Position numbers and translations under genes: made by a program
Shown here: positions 44,032 through 52,451 of the stretch, in pieces
How positions within the stretch are numbered: the stretch's first letter is position 1
How the letters are laid out: every line of letters begins with the position of its first letter
The notes under the pieces: model-generated
Seen by the model: the letters and a program-made list of their open reading frames with translations, nothing else
Told to the model about the DNA's origin: nothing
Database searches by the model: none
From: Hymenobacter montanus
Lineage (GTDB): Bacteria; Bacteroidota; Bacteroidia; Cytophagales; Hymenobacteraceae
Assembly: GCF_014699115.1 (NCBI RefSeq)
Contig: NZ_JACXAD010000026.1
Coordinates: forward strand, 19,173-83,172
Length of the DNA stretch: 64,000 nucleotides
Direction: 5' to 3'

Positions 44032-45006
44032 TTAAGCAGCCCGGCGCCGCGCCACGGGCGGGCGTACGGAGCCGGGCAAGGCTGCGCGGGCCCCAACCTG
44101 GCTGGCCCACAGCTTTTCCAGGAAGTCGGCTATCTGGTCGAGCGCTTGCCGGGCCTCGGGCACAATGCGCCAGAACAGATGCCACCAGTGCACCAATCCT
44201 TCGAAAGGCTGGAGGGTCACGGCCACGCCCGCGACCCGGGCCTTGTCCACGAATTTTACCACGTCGTCGTACAGCACTTCGGCGGTGGAGATCTGGATGA
44301 GCAAGGGGGGCAGGCCGTGTAAATCGGCCTGAGCGGGCGAGAGCAAGGGGTGCGTAAGGGCCGTTTTGTGGGCGTAAAGGGGCCCCCAGGTGCGCATTTG
44401 CAAGGCTTCGAGCAGGAGGCCCTCCTCGCGGGCTACGCGGCGCAGGGCGGTAATGGGCAGGTTGAGGTCGGTCCAGGGCGAAAGACCTACCCCCGCCGCG
44501 GGCATGGCCTGGCCGGCGTCGCGCAGGGTCAGCAGCAGGGCCAGGGCCAGCCCGCCCCCAGCCGAGTCACCGGCCACCACGATGTCGGGCGGCTGGTGGC
44601 CGTGGCGCACCAGCCAGCGGTATGCCCGTTTGGCATCGTCGAGGGCGGCGGGGAAAGGATGGTCAGGCGCTTTTCGGTAATTGATGGTCAACACGTTAAG
44701 ACCAGCACGCTGGGCCAGCCTGCCCACCAGGCTACGGTGGGTGTTGAGGGAACCCAGCACGTAGCCGCCTCCGTGCAAGTAAAGCAGCACCCGGCTGGGA
44801 TGCGCCCCGCGGGGCCGCAGCCACTCCGCCTCGAGGCGGTTATCCAGCTTCAGGCTCTCCAAATGCACCTGCCAGGGCATGAACTGAAACAACGAACCCG
44901 CCTCCATCGCCAGGCGGATGGCCCCGACGCTGGGCTTGCGCCGGGCCAAAGGCTGCGCGGCCGCGGTCAATAGCTGCTTGAGCAGCAGGTGCTGAAACGA
45001 AGGCAT
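44032..45006 (-). CDS. Alpha/beta hydrolase, hormone-sensitive-lipase (HSL) type esterase
   Basis: The 324-residue enzyme is expected to hydrolyse short- to medium-chain esters. The oxyanion-hole motif is LLYLHGGGYVLGSLNTHRSL (HGGG), the nucleophile elbow is VAGDSAGGGLALALLLTL (GDSAG), and the later PPLLIQISTAEVLYDD and FEGLVHWWHLFW supply the Asp/Glu and His of the triad (Glu replacing Asp is seen in this group). There is no signal peptide. The last 25 residues are Arg/Pro/Ala-rich. The start is ATG at 45006. It has no operon partner; the next gene on this strand is 290 bp upstream. Confidence 0.9.
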   Translation of the reverse strand: MPSFQHLLLKQLLTAAAQPLARRKPSVGAIRLAMEAGSLFQFMPWQVHLESLKLDNRLEAEWLRPRGAHPSRVLLYLHGGGYVLGSLNTHRSLVGRLAQRAGLNVLTINYRKAPDHPFPAALDDAKRAYRWLVRHGHQPPDIVVAGDSAGGGLALALLLTLRDAGQAMPAAGVGLSPWTDLNLPITALRRVAREEGLLLEALQMRTWGPLYAHKTALTHPLLSPAQADLHGLPPLLIQISTAEVLYDDVVKFVDKARVAGVAVTLQPFEGLVHWWHLFWRIVPEARQALDQIADFLEKLWASQVGARAALPGSVRPPVARRRAA

Positions 45007-45298
45007 TGGGCGGGATGAATGCGGGAGAAGGTCGGGTGGCGGGTAGAGAAACGAGCAGGAAACAAGGAGCAGCGCGGGCCGAAGCCGAAAACGCGAGGGG
45101 GAAAACGTTCGGCTCTGGCGGCTGCGGAGCTGAACCGAAGGTTAACGTAGCCAAGCAGCTGACTCACGCAAGTAATCCACTCGTTAGCTCCGCAGACCGG
45201 CGGTTCCACGAAGCAAGCGAGCTACTTCGCTACGCGCTGTATGGCCGCCCCCATCGCAAGTTTACAACATTTATCAGTTCGGTCTGATTCAAAGAATA

Positions 45299-46444
45299 TT
45301 ACGGTTTTTGCCCCAGCTTATTGCCCCGATACCCTTTGATGGCCAGTGGAATCCAGCCCAGCAACGGAATAAAATAGGCCAACGTGATGGGGTTGCGCCA
45401 CAGCATACGCAGCCAGGCGCCCGGCTGGTCGAGTTTCATGCGAAAATTGCGGCGCCCTTCTTTTACGTAGAGCCGCTCGAACTCGGAGAAGACGGCCGGC
45501 CAGGCGAAGGGCAGGAAAAACGGGAAGAAGCGACGGTTTTCCTTGATGCGCTGCCACAGCTCGCCCCAGCGGTAGGGCTTGCGGCCGTGGGCCAGTACGG
45601 CGGCGTCCATCTCGGCCTGCATTTGTTTCCGGATTCGCTCGGAAAGGGCTAGGTAGTCTTCACGGGTGAGCTCGTCGGTGGTTTTGTTGGTGAACTCGGA
45701 GGGCCGAATGCGGGTGCCCATCACAAAAATCAGCTTGGCCGGAAAAGCCAGGTAGAAAGCCCAGGGCTGCAGCAATACCAGCAGCAGCAGCAGCGTGAGC
45801 GGCAAAAACGGAATGCCGATTTTCTTGGTCAGGTGGTTGACGCCGTCGAGGCTATAGGCGTAGGGGTTGAGGTATTCGGCGTTGATGGTGTAAAATGGCA
45901 CGATGTCGGTGCCGTGTTGCAGGGACAGGCGGACCATGCTCGTGGCCAGGCGCTGCAACTGGTATTTGCGGTTGAAGCCCTTGCCGATGCCGGGCACTCC
46001 CTCGGGGTACAGCATCAGGTTGTGGTCCTGGTAATACATCATGGTTTCAAAATTCAGCGTCGTGGCATCCACGCAGCCGCATTTCTTCCAGAAGTCTTTG
46101 ACCAGAAAGGGGTTCATGAGGGCCGTTTGCGAGAGCAGCGGGGCCGAGAGGGGCCGGGGCAAGTCCCGGATCGTGCTGGTCACGGGCAGGCGCCGAAACA
46201 GGTGCGACAAGGCCACAATGGCATCCCAGGGAAAGGCCATGCCCGAGTGGTTCGAGGCGAATATCAGCGGCCGGTCGGGGTTGTTACGCTGGGGGAATTG
46301 CTCGAAGCCCACCAGCTCGGAGCGGAACCACACCTGGTCGAGCAATTGCAGGATGTTTTCATCCACGGTCCGGGTGAAGTCCTCCTCGAAGTAGTCATAG
46401 TAGATGTGTTGGTTGGCCTCAATGGCCGGCGGGGGGGCGTTCAA
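45299..46444 (-). CDS. Lysophospholipid/glycerol acyltransferase family protein
   Basis: The protein is a PlsC-like acyltransferase, probably acting on membrane lipid precursors. In ASNHSGMAFPWDAIVALSHL the NHS...D pattern fits the acyltransferase HxxxxD block in its spaced form. LMLYPEGVPGIGKGF gives the PEG motif, and LQHGTDIVPFYTINAEY is the later conserved block. Two membrane-associated segments follow (FLPLTLLLLLVLLQPWAFYL and a C-terminal hydrophobic region). I use TTG 46444 (MNAPPPAIEAN), giving 381 residues. An in-frame TTG at 46489 just inside a -7-like TACCTTTC region is an alternative, so the N-terminus is uncertain. Confidence 0.8.
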   Translation of the reverse strand: MNAPPPAIEANQHIYYDYFEEDFTRTVDENILQLLDQVWFRSELVGFEQFPQRNNPDRPLIFASNHSGMAFPWDAIVALSHLFRRLPVTSTIRDLPRPLSAPLLSQTALMNPFLVKDFWKKCGCVDATTLNFETMMYYQDHNLMLYPEGVPGIGKGFNRKYQLQRLATSMVRLSLQHGTDIVPFYTINAEYLNPYAYSLDGVNHLTKKIGIPFLPLTLLLLLVLLQPWAFYLAFPAKLIFVMGTRIRPSEFTNKTTDELTREDYLALSERIRKQMQAEMDAAVLAHGRKPYRWGELWQRIKENRRFFPFFLPFAWPAVFSEFERLYVKEGRRNFRMKLDQPGAWLRMLWRNPITLAYFIPLLGWIPLAIKGYRGNKLGQKP

Positions 46445-46576
46445 TGAGCAAGGAGGAATGAAGAATGAGAAATTATTCTTTCGGCACAAAAGAAAGGTAG
46501 GAGTTTTACGCCACTCTAAGCTCTTCCTCCCGAACTCTTCAGCGCTCTTGGCTTCTACGCTCGTTCAAGGACGGCC

Positions 46577-47245
46577 TCAGCCCCGGCTCCCGAAGATGGC
46601 GCTGCCCACCCGAACCAGGGTGCTGCCTTCGGCTACCGCCAGTTGGTAGTCGCCGCTCATGCCCATCGAAATATCGCAGAATGCCGGGTCGGCGGCAAAA
46701 TACGTGGTTTTTAGCTGCTCAAAATAGCCGCGCAGCTGCCGAAACTCCTGCCGTAGCTGGGCCTCATCACTGGTAAAGGTGGCCACGCCCATCACCCCGG
46801 TCAGGCGCACGTGCCGCAGTTGCCGGAAATCCTCAGAAGCCAAGATGACTTCGGCTTCGGGCAGGGTGAGGCCCGATTTGGTGGCTTCCTGGGCAATGTG
46901 GAACTGCAGCAGGCCATTGATGATGCGGTGCTGAGCTGCCGCGTGCTTCTCCAGCTCCCGCAGCAGCTTCAGGCTATCGATGCTCTGCACCGTGTGCACG
47001 AAGGGCGCCAACAGCTTCACTTTATTGGTTTGAAGCTGGCCAATGAGGTGCCACTCCACGTCGGGGGGCAGTTGGGGCTGCTTGGCCGCCATCTCCTGGG
47101 GCCGATTTTCGCCGAATAAGCGGGCGCCGGCGGCATAAGCTTCCGCCAGCCGCTCGACGGGGTGGGTTTTGGTGACGACAACCAGGCGAGCGGCCGTGTC
47201 GGCCAGCTCGGCATTGAGGCGGTAAATGTTCTCAGCAATGGACAT
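46577..47245 (-). CDS. yggS: YggS/PLPBP-family pyridoxal-phosphate homeostasis protein
   Basis: A single-domain PLP-binding TIM barrel of 222 residues that keeps free pyridoxal phosphate in balance. It has RLVVVTKTHPVERLAEAYAA with the PLP-binding Lys, LFGENRPQEM, WHLIGQLQTNKVKLL, VHTVQSIDSLKLL, and CDISMGMSGDYQLAVAEGST with the phosphate-binding end. Length and motifs are standard. ATG at 47245 is clear. The gene follows the acyltransferase gene upstream by 90 bp on the same strand, so read-through is possible. Confidence 0.95.
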   Translation of the reverse strand: MSIAENIYRLNAELADTAARLVVVTKTHPVERLAEAYAAGARLFGENRPQEMAAKQPQLPPDVEWHLIGQLQTNKVKLLAPFVHTVQSIDSLKLLRELEKHAAAQHRIINGLLQFHIAQEATKSGLTLPEAEVILASEDFRQLRHVRLTGVMGVATFTSDEAQLRQEFRQLRGYFEQLKTTYFAADPAFCDISMGMSGDYQLAVAEGSTLVRVGSAIFGSRG

Positions 47246-47310
47246 TGGTGGATGCGCTGGAAGGTATGGATTGGGTGGGGGACTGATGAAATTTTAGCGG
47301 CGCGGCCGAG

Positions 47311-47516
47311 GAGCCTCACCCCCAGCCCCTCTCCGCAGGAGAGGGGAGCCAGGCGACTTTGTAGTTCGTCGCAATGCGAAACTAGCCAGCAGTTCGTCAC
47401 TGACGCGCGCCAGCTCCACAATAGCCATCTAATGGTCAGCACTTAGTGGTGTACCCCGGTCCGTATCCCTAGCATCAGGCTCCCCTCTCCTGTGGAGAGG
47501 GGCCGGGGGTGAGGTT
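47311..47516. repeat. Inverted pair of CTCACCCCC/GGAGAGGGG palindromes
   Basis: Left arm 47311-47353 carries CCTCACCCCCAGCCCCTCTC followed by GGAGAGGGGAGCC. Right arm 47478-47516 is its inverted copy with few changes. Each arm is itself a hairpin (CCCCTCTCC/GGAGAGGGG). About 124 bases without an ORF lie between. A related unit lies at 51800-51834. Confidence 0.65.
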
Positions 47517-47536
47517 GACGCGGGGGGTGCATATGC

Positions 47537-48559
47537 TCAATCCTCCAATGGATTACTCAGGAAAGTGCTTCGCAGCGCCAGCCACAGCAGCCACAGGCTA
47601 ATGGCCAGCCACAGGTAGGGGCGGTAGAAATCCTTGGTGTTGCGAAACCGGATTTGCTTGATTTCTGACTTTTCGAGGCGGTTGATTTGCCGAAACACTT
47701 CGCGCAGGCCGGCGGTATCGGTGGCCCGAAAAAACTGGCCGTCGGCCGCGGCGGCGAGCTGACGCATCGTGGTCTCATCGAGGCGCGTTTGCACGTAGCG
47801 GGTCCGGCCGAGCGAGTTCTGGCCGTAGGGCACAAAGCCGTCCTGCCCCAGGCCAATGGTGTAGAGGCGGATGCCAAAGGCGTGCGCCAGCTGAGCGGCC
47901 AGCAGCGGGTCGAGGCTGCCGGCATTGCTCTCGCCATCGGAAAGCAAGATGCAGACCCGCGAGCGGGCCGTCGACTCGCGCAGCCGGTTGGTGGCCAAGC
48001 CCAGGGCTGTGCCAATGGCCGTGCCATCCTGCTCGATCATGCCCACGCGGAGGCTGGCCAGGTCTTCGCGCAGCAGGTCGTAATCGGTAGTAAGCGGGGC
48101 CAGGGAGTACGCTTCGCCGGCAAAGGCCACGAGCGCCAGCCGGTCGCCGAGGCGGGTCTTCAGGAAGTCGGTCGCAATGCGCTTGGCTGCTTCGAGGCGG
48201 TTGGGTCGTAGGTCCTGAATTTCCATCGAGCCCGACACGTCGACAGCTAGCACCAGGTCGATGCCGCGGCCGGTCTGCTCCACGCGCTCGTCGGTGCGCT
48301 GCGGCCGGGCCAGGGCCACAATGCCCAGGCTCAGGCTCAAGCCCAGCACCACATCGGGCAGGAAGCGCAGGGCCGCCAGCCAATCGCGGCGAAGCAGCCC
48401 CGGGCCGAAGGCCACGGCCACACGGGGCCGCCGCCGGGCCAGGACCCAACGCAGCCCAAACAGCAGCGGCACCACCGCAATAAGCAGCAACAAGCGCGGC
48501 TGCTGCCATTGGTAGCTCGCCAGCGTGGTATAGCGCAGAAGGGTAAAAAAGTCGTTCAA
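47537..48559 (-). CDS. VWA-domain membrane protein, BatA type
   Basis: This 340-residue protein has the BatA/BatB layout. A membrane segment (LLLLIAVVPLLFGLRWVLA) and a second helix (VVLGLSLSLGIVALARP) come first. A von Willebrand A domain follows with the MIDAS motif DLVLAVDVSGSMEIQD and ILLSDGESNAGSLDP, and a last membrane helix near the end. Bat genes with DUF58 and MoxR-type ATPases form a stress-tolerance or protein-assembly module in Bacteroidota. I use TTG 48559 (MNDFFTLLRYTT), preceded by TACCTTCG; an in-frame alternative reaches 48631. It was probably joined to the 49547 gene before an AT-rich islet came between. Confidence 0.85.
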   Translation of the reverse strand: MNDFFTLLRYTTLASYQWQQPRLLLLIAVVPLLFGLRWVLARRRPRVAVAFGPGLLRRDWLAALRFLPDVVLGLSLSLGIVALARPQRTDERVEQTGRGIDLVLAVDVSGSMEIQDLRPNRLEAAKRIATDFLKTRLGDRLALVAFAGEAYSLAPLTTDYDLLREDLASLRVGMIEQDGTAIGTALGLATNRLRESTARSRVCILLSDGESNAGSLDPLLAAQLAHAFGIRLYTIGLGQDGFVPYGQNSLGRTRYVQTRLDETTMRQLAAAADGQFFRATDTAGLREVFRQINRLEKSEIKQIRFRNTKDFYRPYLWLAISLWLLWLALRSTFLSNPLED

Positions 48560-48669
48560 GCAACTGCGAAGGTAGGAACGCGGGGGGCGAAGCTTTTGCC
48601 GGACGGCGGCCCCAACCCGGCAGGCCACCACAGCCGAGTGTAGCGGCAGCGGCGAGCCACCACAACCTC

Positions 48670-49230
48670 TTAAGTTATCAATGAAATTGATTTTAATTCT
48701 GTTTTCCCCTCACTCCTATCCCATACAAACTCCCGGTATTTAGGCGTTCTATGTACGTTTCTCTCTATCCATTCCTTAATGGAACGCTTTCCATTTATTT
48801 GAACACCGAATGTATGGGTTGGATCTAAAAATAAATAATCCTTGCTTCCAATATTAAACCCGGCGCACTTAACTACTCCTTCATCTAAATCGCATTCCTC
48901 ATCTAGCAGAAGTTGAGCTGCTGTAATTTGATTTGTTCCGTATGGATCGAACAAGTACATCTCGAATATTGAACAAATACCTAACTCATTACCTTCTTCT
49001 ATTTCAAAATCAAAGGCAAGGGCTATTTTATCAACAATCCTCATTCTCAATTTGTCATATTGGTCTACTGAAGAACAGTGCAACAACGAAAGACCAAATT
49101 CAAGATATACCTCTGTGTGTATAGGGTTGAATCGTTTTACGGTATCATCCTGATCGATATAGCCAACGAGCAACAGGTCCGTAAGCGGCTGATGTTGGAT
49201 TAGATTTATTACTTGATCTATCTTACTCAT
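48670..49230 (-). CDS. Orphan hypothetical protein in an AT-rich islet
   Basis: I do not recognise this 186-residue cytoplasmic protein. It begins MSKIDQVINLIQHQPLTDLL, has an acidic centre (FDFEIEEGNELGICSIFEMY, LLDEECDLDEGVVKCAGFNI) and ends with an Arg/Lys-rich segment (SIKEWIERNVHRTPKYREFV). By eye the DNA is far richer in A and T than the flanking Bat genes, and codon use is different, which suggests a transferred gene. It may be an immunity- or defence-type orphan, but nothing in the sequence names a family. It sits between the BatD-like and BatA-like genes on the same strand. Confidence 0.65.
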   Translation of the reverse strand: MSKIDQVINLIQHQPLTDLLLVGYIDQDDTVKRFNPIHTEVYLEFGLSLLHCSSVDQYDKLRMRIVDKIALAFDFEIEEGNELGICSIFEMYLFDPYGTNQITAAQLLLDEECDLDEGVVKCAGFNIGSKDYLFLDPTHTFGVQINGKRSIKEWIERNVHRTPKYREFVWDRSEGKTELKSISLIT

Positions 49231-49546
49231 GCCTCATATTTTTGATCAATCAGAAATTAAATTAGATATCATCCATTCCATGAGCACAAATAATACCCAT
49301 GAAATTATGCGAAACTTAAATCGAATCATACAAGAGCATGAATTAATTCAGATCCATTAAACATTTTGCAATACAAAAGAACCTGTCTTACATCTGTACC
49401 TTTTTCTATCTCTACAAGCATTACCCAGTCACCGCCACTTTTGAATACTGCAATGAAGCCTTCCGTCCATAAATAAACATACGACCTGCACGTTATTCAT
49501 TGTTGATGTCCCCTCATATTTATTTCATACCTGCCTGAGCTAATTC
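49231..49546. other. AT-rich intergenic part of the islet
   Basis: No ORF. It has the same AT-rich composition as the orphan gene, so the inserted segment appears to run from about 48,675 to about 49,545. I saw no clear inverted repeats or target duplication at either side. Confidence 0.45.
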
Positions 49547-50470
49547 TTACACCTGGGTTACGGAAGCATAGCGCCGCTCCGCAAAGCCGCGCAAGCGCTG
49601 AAAGGCTCGGTCTACTTCTTTGGCATCCTCGGTTTGCAGGTTGCCATAAATTACTCTATCGGTAGCGCTTAGGGCCTTGCGCACGTCGGCGTCGTTCTCG
49701 AAGTAAGTCACGATTTCGCGGGTAGTGAAAGAGTTCAGGTCGTTATTTTCCAGGCCGGCGAGGTAGCTTTTCCAGAGGGCCACGGCTCGCTCTACGTTGG
49801 TGGCCGAGCGCGAGAGCTCGAACCGCTCGGCGTGGCGGGCAAACTGGGCCAGGAAGTACCCGTGGTTTTTGCGAAGCTTGTAGGCCTGGTAGCGCCGGGA
49901 AAGGCGGCGGCGAAACAAGGTCGCGCTGCCCATAATCAGGAGCATGCCCACCGCCGCCCCGGCCAGCCAATAGGGGTAGTTGAACAGGGGCTCGACCGGC
50001 ACCAGGGCCAGGTTCTGGCGTAGCGCGGGCAGGCCTGAGGCCATTTGCGGCGGGGCCATGCGCCGCAGTCGCACCGAGCTGGGTCGGGGGGCAATGCTCA
50101 GGGTGTCGTTGCCCTGTAAAACGGCCACTGGCAAAACTAGAGACTGCACCGAGTCGAGGCGGAAGGTGCGCAGGTGGTAGATGGTACGGTCCAGGCTGCG
50201 GCCCTGGCGAGTGCGAGTGGGGAAAAACGTCCGGCCCGTGTACTCAAATGGGGTGAAGCGCGCCAGCGAATCCGGAAACACCACTTCCAGGTTCGGGGCG
50301 TGCTCGTAGCGTAGCTCGTAGTCGAGAGGCTCACCAACGCGAACCTGCTGCTTCAGGAACCGGCCCTGGAGCCCGGCCGAAACGTCGGATTGCGCCGCGG
50401 CCCGGCTGCTTAGCAACAGACTCAGAGCCAGCCAGCCCGCTACCCTGCCGAGGTGCCCGCCCTTATCCAC
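49547..50470 (-). CDS. BatD-like membrane protein of the Bat cluster
   Basis: The 307-residue protein has a signal peptide (VAGWLALSLLLSSRAAAQ). A beta-rich extracytoplasmic domain follows (LKQQVRVGEPLDYELRYEHA, PFEYTGRTFFPTRTRQGR), then a membrane helix (YPYWLAGAAVGMLLIMGSAT, about residues 165-185) and a cytoplasmic helical tail (AERFELSRSATNVERAVALW, YFENDADVRKALSATDRVIY). The helix-rich tail after a membrane pass, next to a DUF58 gene, fits the BatD/DUF4381-type proteins of this cluster. Its start overlaps the end of the DUF58 gene by 8 bp, which implies coupled translation. Confidence 0.75.
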   Translation of the reverse strand: MDKGGHLGRVAGWLALSLLLSSRAAAQSDVSAGLQGRFLKQQVRVGEPLDYELRYEHAPNLEVVFPDSLARFTPFEYTGRTFFPTRTRQGRSLDRTIYHLRTFRLDSVQSLVLPVAVLQGNDTLSIAPRPSSVRLRRMAPPQMASGLPALRQNLALVPVEPLFNYPYWLAGAAVGMLLIMGSATLFRRRLSRRYQAYKLRKNHGYFLAQFARHAERFELSRSATNVERAVALWKSYLAGLENNDLNSFTTREIVTYFENDADVRKALSATDRVIYGNLQTEDAKEVDRAFQRLRGFAERRYASVTQV

Positions 50471-51365
50471 GGCGGGCCGACTGCTGGCGGTGGCGAAATA
50501 AATTCAGGAGCTGCGGTACGAAGTCGCCCTCGGTGCTCAGGGCCAGGAAACCCGTACGGGTGCGGCGGCACAGGTTTACCAGCTGGGCCTCCTGATAGTC
50601 GGCGGTGGCTCGCACCTGGGCCCGAAAGGCCGGAGACGAGGTATTGACCCAGCGCACCTGGCCCGTTTCGGCGTCGCGCAGGGGCACGATGCCCAACGCG
50701 GGAAAATGGCGCTCGCGGGGAACCAGCAGCTGCATCACAATCAGGTCGTGGCGCTGGGCCAGCATGGCCAGTTCGCGCTCGTAGCTGCCGTCAATAAAAT
50801 CCGAAATCAGCACCACCAGGCTGCGCCGCTTCAACAGTCCCAGGGCCTGCCGAATGCCCGCGCCGATGCCCGTCCGACGCGAGCCCGGCACCAGCGAAAA
50901 CAAGCGTTGAATGAGGGCGTAGGCCGCCCGCGGCCCTTTGGCCGGGGGCAGGTACAGCTCTTTCTGGTCGGAGAAAGCCAGCAAGCCCAGCGCCGACCCC
51001 TGCCGGGCCGCCGAAAGCGCCAGCAGGCCCGCGATGTCACGGGCCACGTCAATCTTACGCCGCTGGCCGTCGCTCACGTCCAGCGAAGCACTCACGTCGA
51101 GCAACACCAGAACCTGCTGCTCCTTCTCTTCCTTATACGTTTTAACGAACGTGCCATGGCCCTTGCTCGATACGGCCCAGTCGATGGCGCGCACCTCGTC
51201 GCCGTATTGGTAGAGGCGTATATCGTCGACTTCGAGCCCCGTGCCTCTGAATACCGAGTGAAAATCACCCTGTAGCTGGGCCTCCACCGCCTTGCGGATG
51301 CGGATTTCGAGGTGGCGCAGGCGGCGCACCAAGGCGGTGAGGGCCGGAGGCACGGAAGGGTTCAT
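50463..51365 (-). CDS. DUF58 domain protein of the Bat/MoxR cluster
   Basis: This 300-residue cytoplasmic protein has DUF58 signs: SVFRGTGLEVDDIRLYQYGD, VRAIDWAVSSKGHGTFVKTY (the R-x-IDW motif), a VWA-like VLVLLDVSASLDVSD and LVVLISDFIDGSY. DUF58 proteins work with MoxR AAA+ ATPases, often in maturation of surface or secreted complexes. The MoxR gene itself is not in the window. ATG at 51363-51365 (MNPSVPPALTALV) is used; the longer frame to 51866 runs over the divergent DUF4296 gene. The next gene in the operon overlaps its end by 8 bp. Confidence 0.9.
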   Translation of the reverse strand: MNPSVPPALTALVRRLRHLEIRIRKAVEAQLQGDFHSVFRGTGLEVDDIRLYQYGDEVRAIDWAVSSKGHGTFVKTYKEEKEQQVLVLLDVSASLDVSDGQRRKIDVARDIAGLLALSAARQGSALGLLAFSDQKELYLPPAKGPRAAYALIQRLFSLVPGSRRTGIGAGIRQALGLLKRRSLVVLISDFIDGSYERELAMLAQRHDLIVMQLLVPRERHFPALGIVPLRDAETGQVRWVNTSSPAFRAQVRATADYQEAQLVNLCRRTRTGFLALSTEGDFVPQLLNLFRHRQQSARRG

Positions 51366-51389
51366 GGCTGCTAAGCTACGGCGTGGGAC

Positions 51390-51397
51390 TAACTTTG
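51390..51397 (+). promoter_or_regulatory. -7 element TAACTTTG of the DUF4296 gene
   Basis: TAACTTTG lies four bases before the GTG at 51402. With a transcript start about six bases after the box, the mRNA would begin at the start codon, so this looks like a leaderless gene. Confidence 0.5.
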
Positions 51398-51401
51398 TGT
51401 C

Positions 51402-51797
51402 GTGAAATCGTTCCACCGCCGTTACCTGGGCCTGTTGCTGGCTCCCCTCCTGCTGGTCGTGCCCGCCTGTGAGCGCCCCGAAGAGCCCCCGCAGCCCGAG
51501 GAACTGCTGCCCAAGGAGAAAATGATCCCGATACTCGCCGACCTCCAAGTCCTGGAGGCGCGGGTGGAGAACAGCCACCTCCGGCCCGACTCGGCCCAGG
51601 CCCTGTTCCAGGCTCAGCAAAAATCGCTGTTCTGGCAACAAAGCATTACTGACTCGGCTTTCCACCGCAGCTACCGCTACTACGGCATGCATGGCAAAGA
51701 CCTCGAAGAAATTTACCAGGTCGTGATTGACACGTTGAACCAGCGAGCCGCCAAGCTCGAGTACTACTCCAAGCCCAATCCCACGCCCGCCCGCTAA
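51402..51797 (+). CDS. DUF4296 lipoprotein
   Basis: A 131-residue Bacteroidota-specific lipoprotein. The signal (RRYLGLLLAPLLLVVPACER) has a PAC lipobox. The rest is helical, with LLPKEKMIPILADLQVLEAR, QKSLFWQQSITDSAFHRSYR and YGMHGKDLEEIYQVVIDTLN, all features of DUF4296. Its function is unknown; genes of this family often sit beside essential envelope genes. It starts at GTG (VKSF/MKSF), immediately after the -7 box, and is divergent from the DUF58 gene with 36 bp between starts. Confidence 0.88.
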   Translation: MKSFHRRYLGLLLAPLLLVVPACERPEEPPQPEELLPKEKMIPILADLQVLEARVENSHLRPDSAQALFQAQQKSLFWQQSITDSAFHRSYRYYGMHGKDLEEIYQVVIDTLNQRAAKLEYYSKPNPTPAR

Positions 51798-52079
51798 GTG
51801 CCTCACCCCCCTCTCCGGGGGAGAGGGGGAGCCTGACGAGAGAATTGCGCTACCTTGATCGCGCAATCATTATGAATTAGATCGTTAGGCCTGTATCCCT
51901 AACGTCTGGCCATTCCTTGTATTCACTCTTTTGGCTTCGCACCTCTAGAGAATTGAGGTCGTACCCGGTAGGGCCCACTCCATAAGGGTCACCTGAGGTG
52001 CTTATGGCCGCGCCCGCTACCGTGTTAAGAGGAAAAGCTGCTCGTTCGGCCCGGATTCTCATTCACTGGGCGCCCGGCC
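51798..52079. other. Intergenic stretch with two repeat units
   Basis: A CTCACCCCC/GAGAGGGG palindrome at 51800-51834 directly follows the DUF4296 stop and may end its transcript. A copy of an 18-base repeat, GGTCGTACCCGGTAGGGC, lies at 51957-51974; the second copy is at 54692-54709. No ORF is supported. Confidence 0.55.
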
Positions 52080-52424
52080 TTACACGAGCCGGCTGCCATT
52101 AGGCACGGGTCCGGCCACACTGGCCAGGACGATGTGGCCCTCGGCATCGGCAAAACCAGTCACCAGTACTTCGGAGCGAAATTTTCCGATTTGCTTAGGC
52201 GGGAAGTTTACCACGGCCAGCACCTGCTGGCCGACCAGTGTGTCGGGGGTATAGTGGTGGGTAATTTGGGCGCTGGACTTTTTCAGGCCGATTTCGGGGC
52301 CGAAGTCAATCAACAACTGGTACGCCGGCCGGCGAGCTTCCGGGAATGGGCGGGCCTCGCAGATGGTACCAACCCGCAGGTCGACGTGCTCAAATTCGGC
52401 CCAGGTCAGGTGCGGAGCGGTCAT
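52080..52424 (-). CDS. csaA: CsaA-type tRNA-binding domain protein
   Basis: A 114-residue protein that consists of one tRNA-binding (EMAP-like) OB-fold domain. The features are LTWAEFEHVDLRVGTICEAR at the start, AYQLLIDFGPEIGLKKSSAQ, GQQVLAVVNFPPKQIGKFRS and VLVTGFADAEGHIVLASVAG. The order and length match CsaA, which has tRNA-binding and chaperone-like activity. The start is ATG at 52424. It is 27 bp downstream of the DUF922 gene on the same strand. Confidence 0.95.
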   Translation of the reverse strand: MTAPHLTWAEFEHVDLRVGTICEARPFPEARRPAYQLLIDFGPEIGLKKSSAQITHHYTPDTLVGQQVLAVVNFPPKQIGKFRSEVLVTGFADAEGHIVLASVAGPVPNGSRLV

Positions 52425-52451
52425 GAACGAGCTATTATGAGGGCGGCCGTG

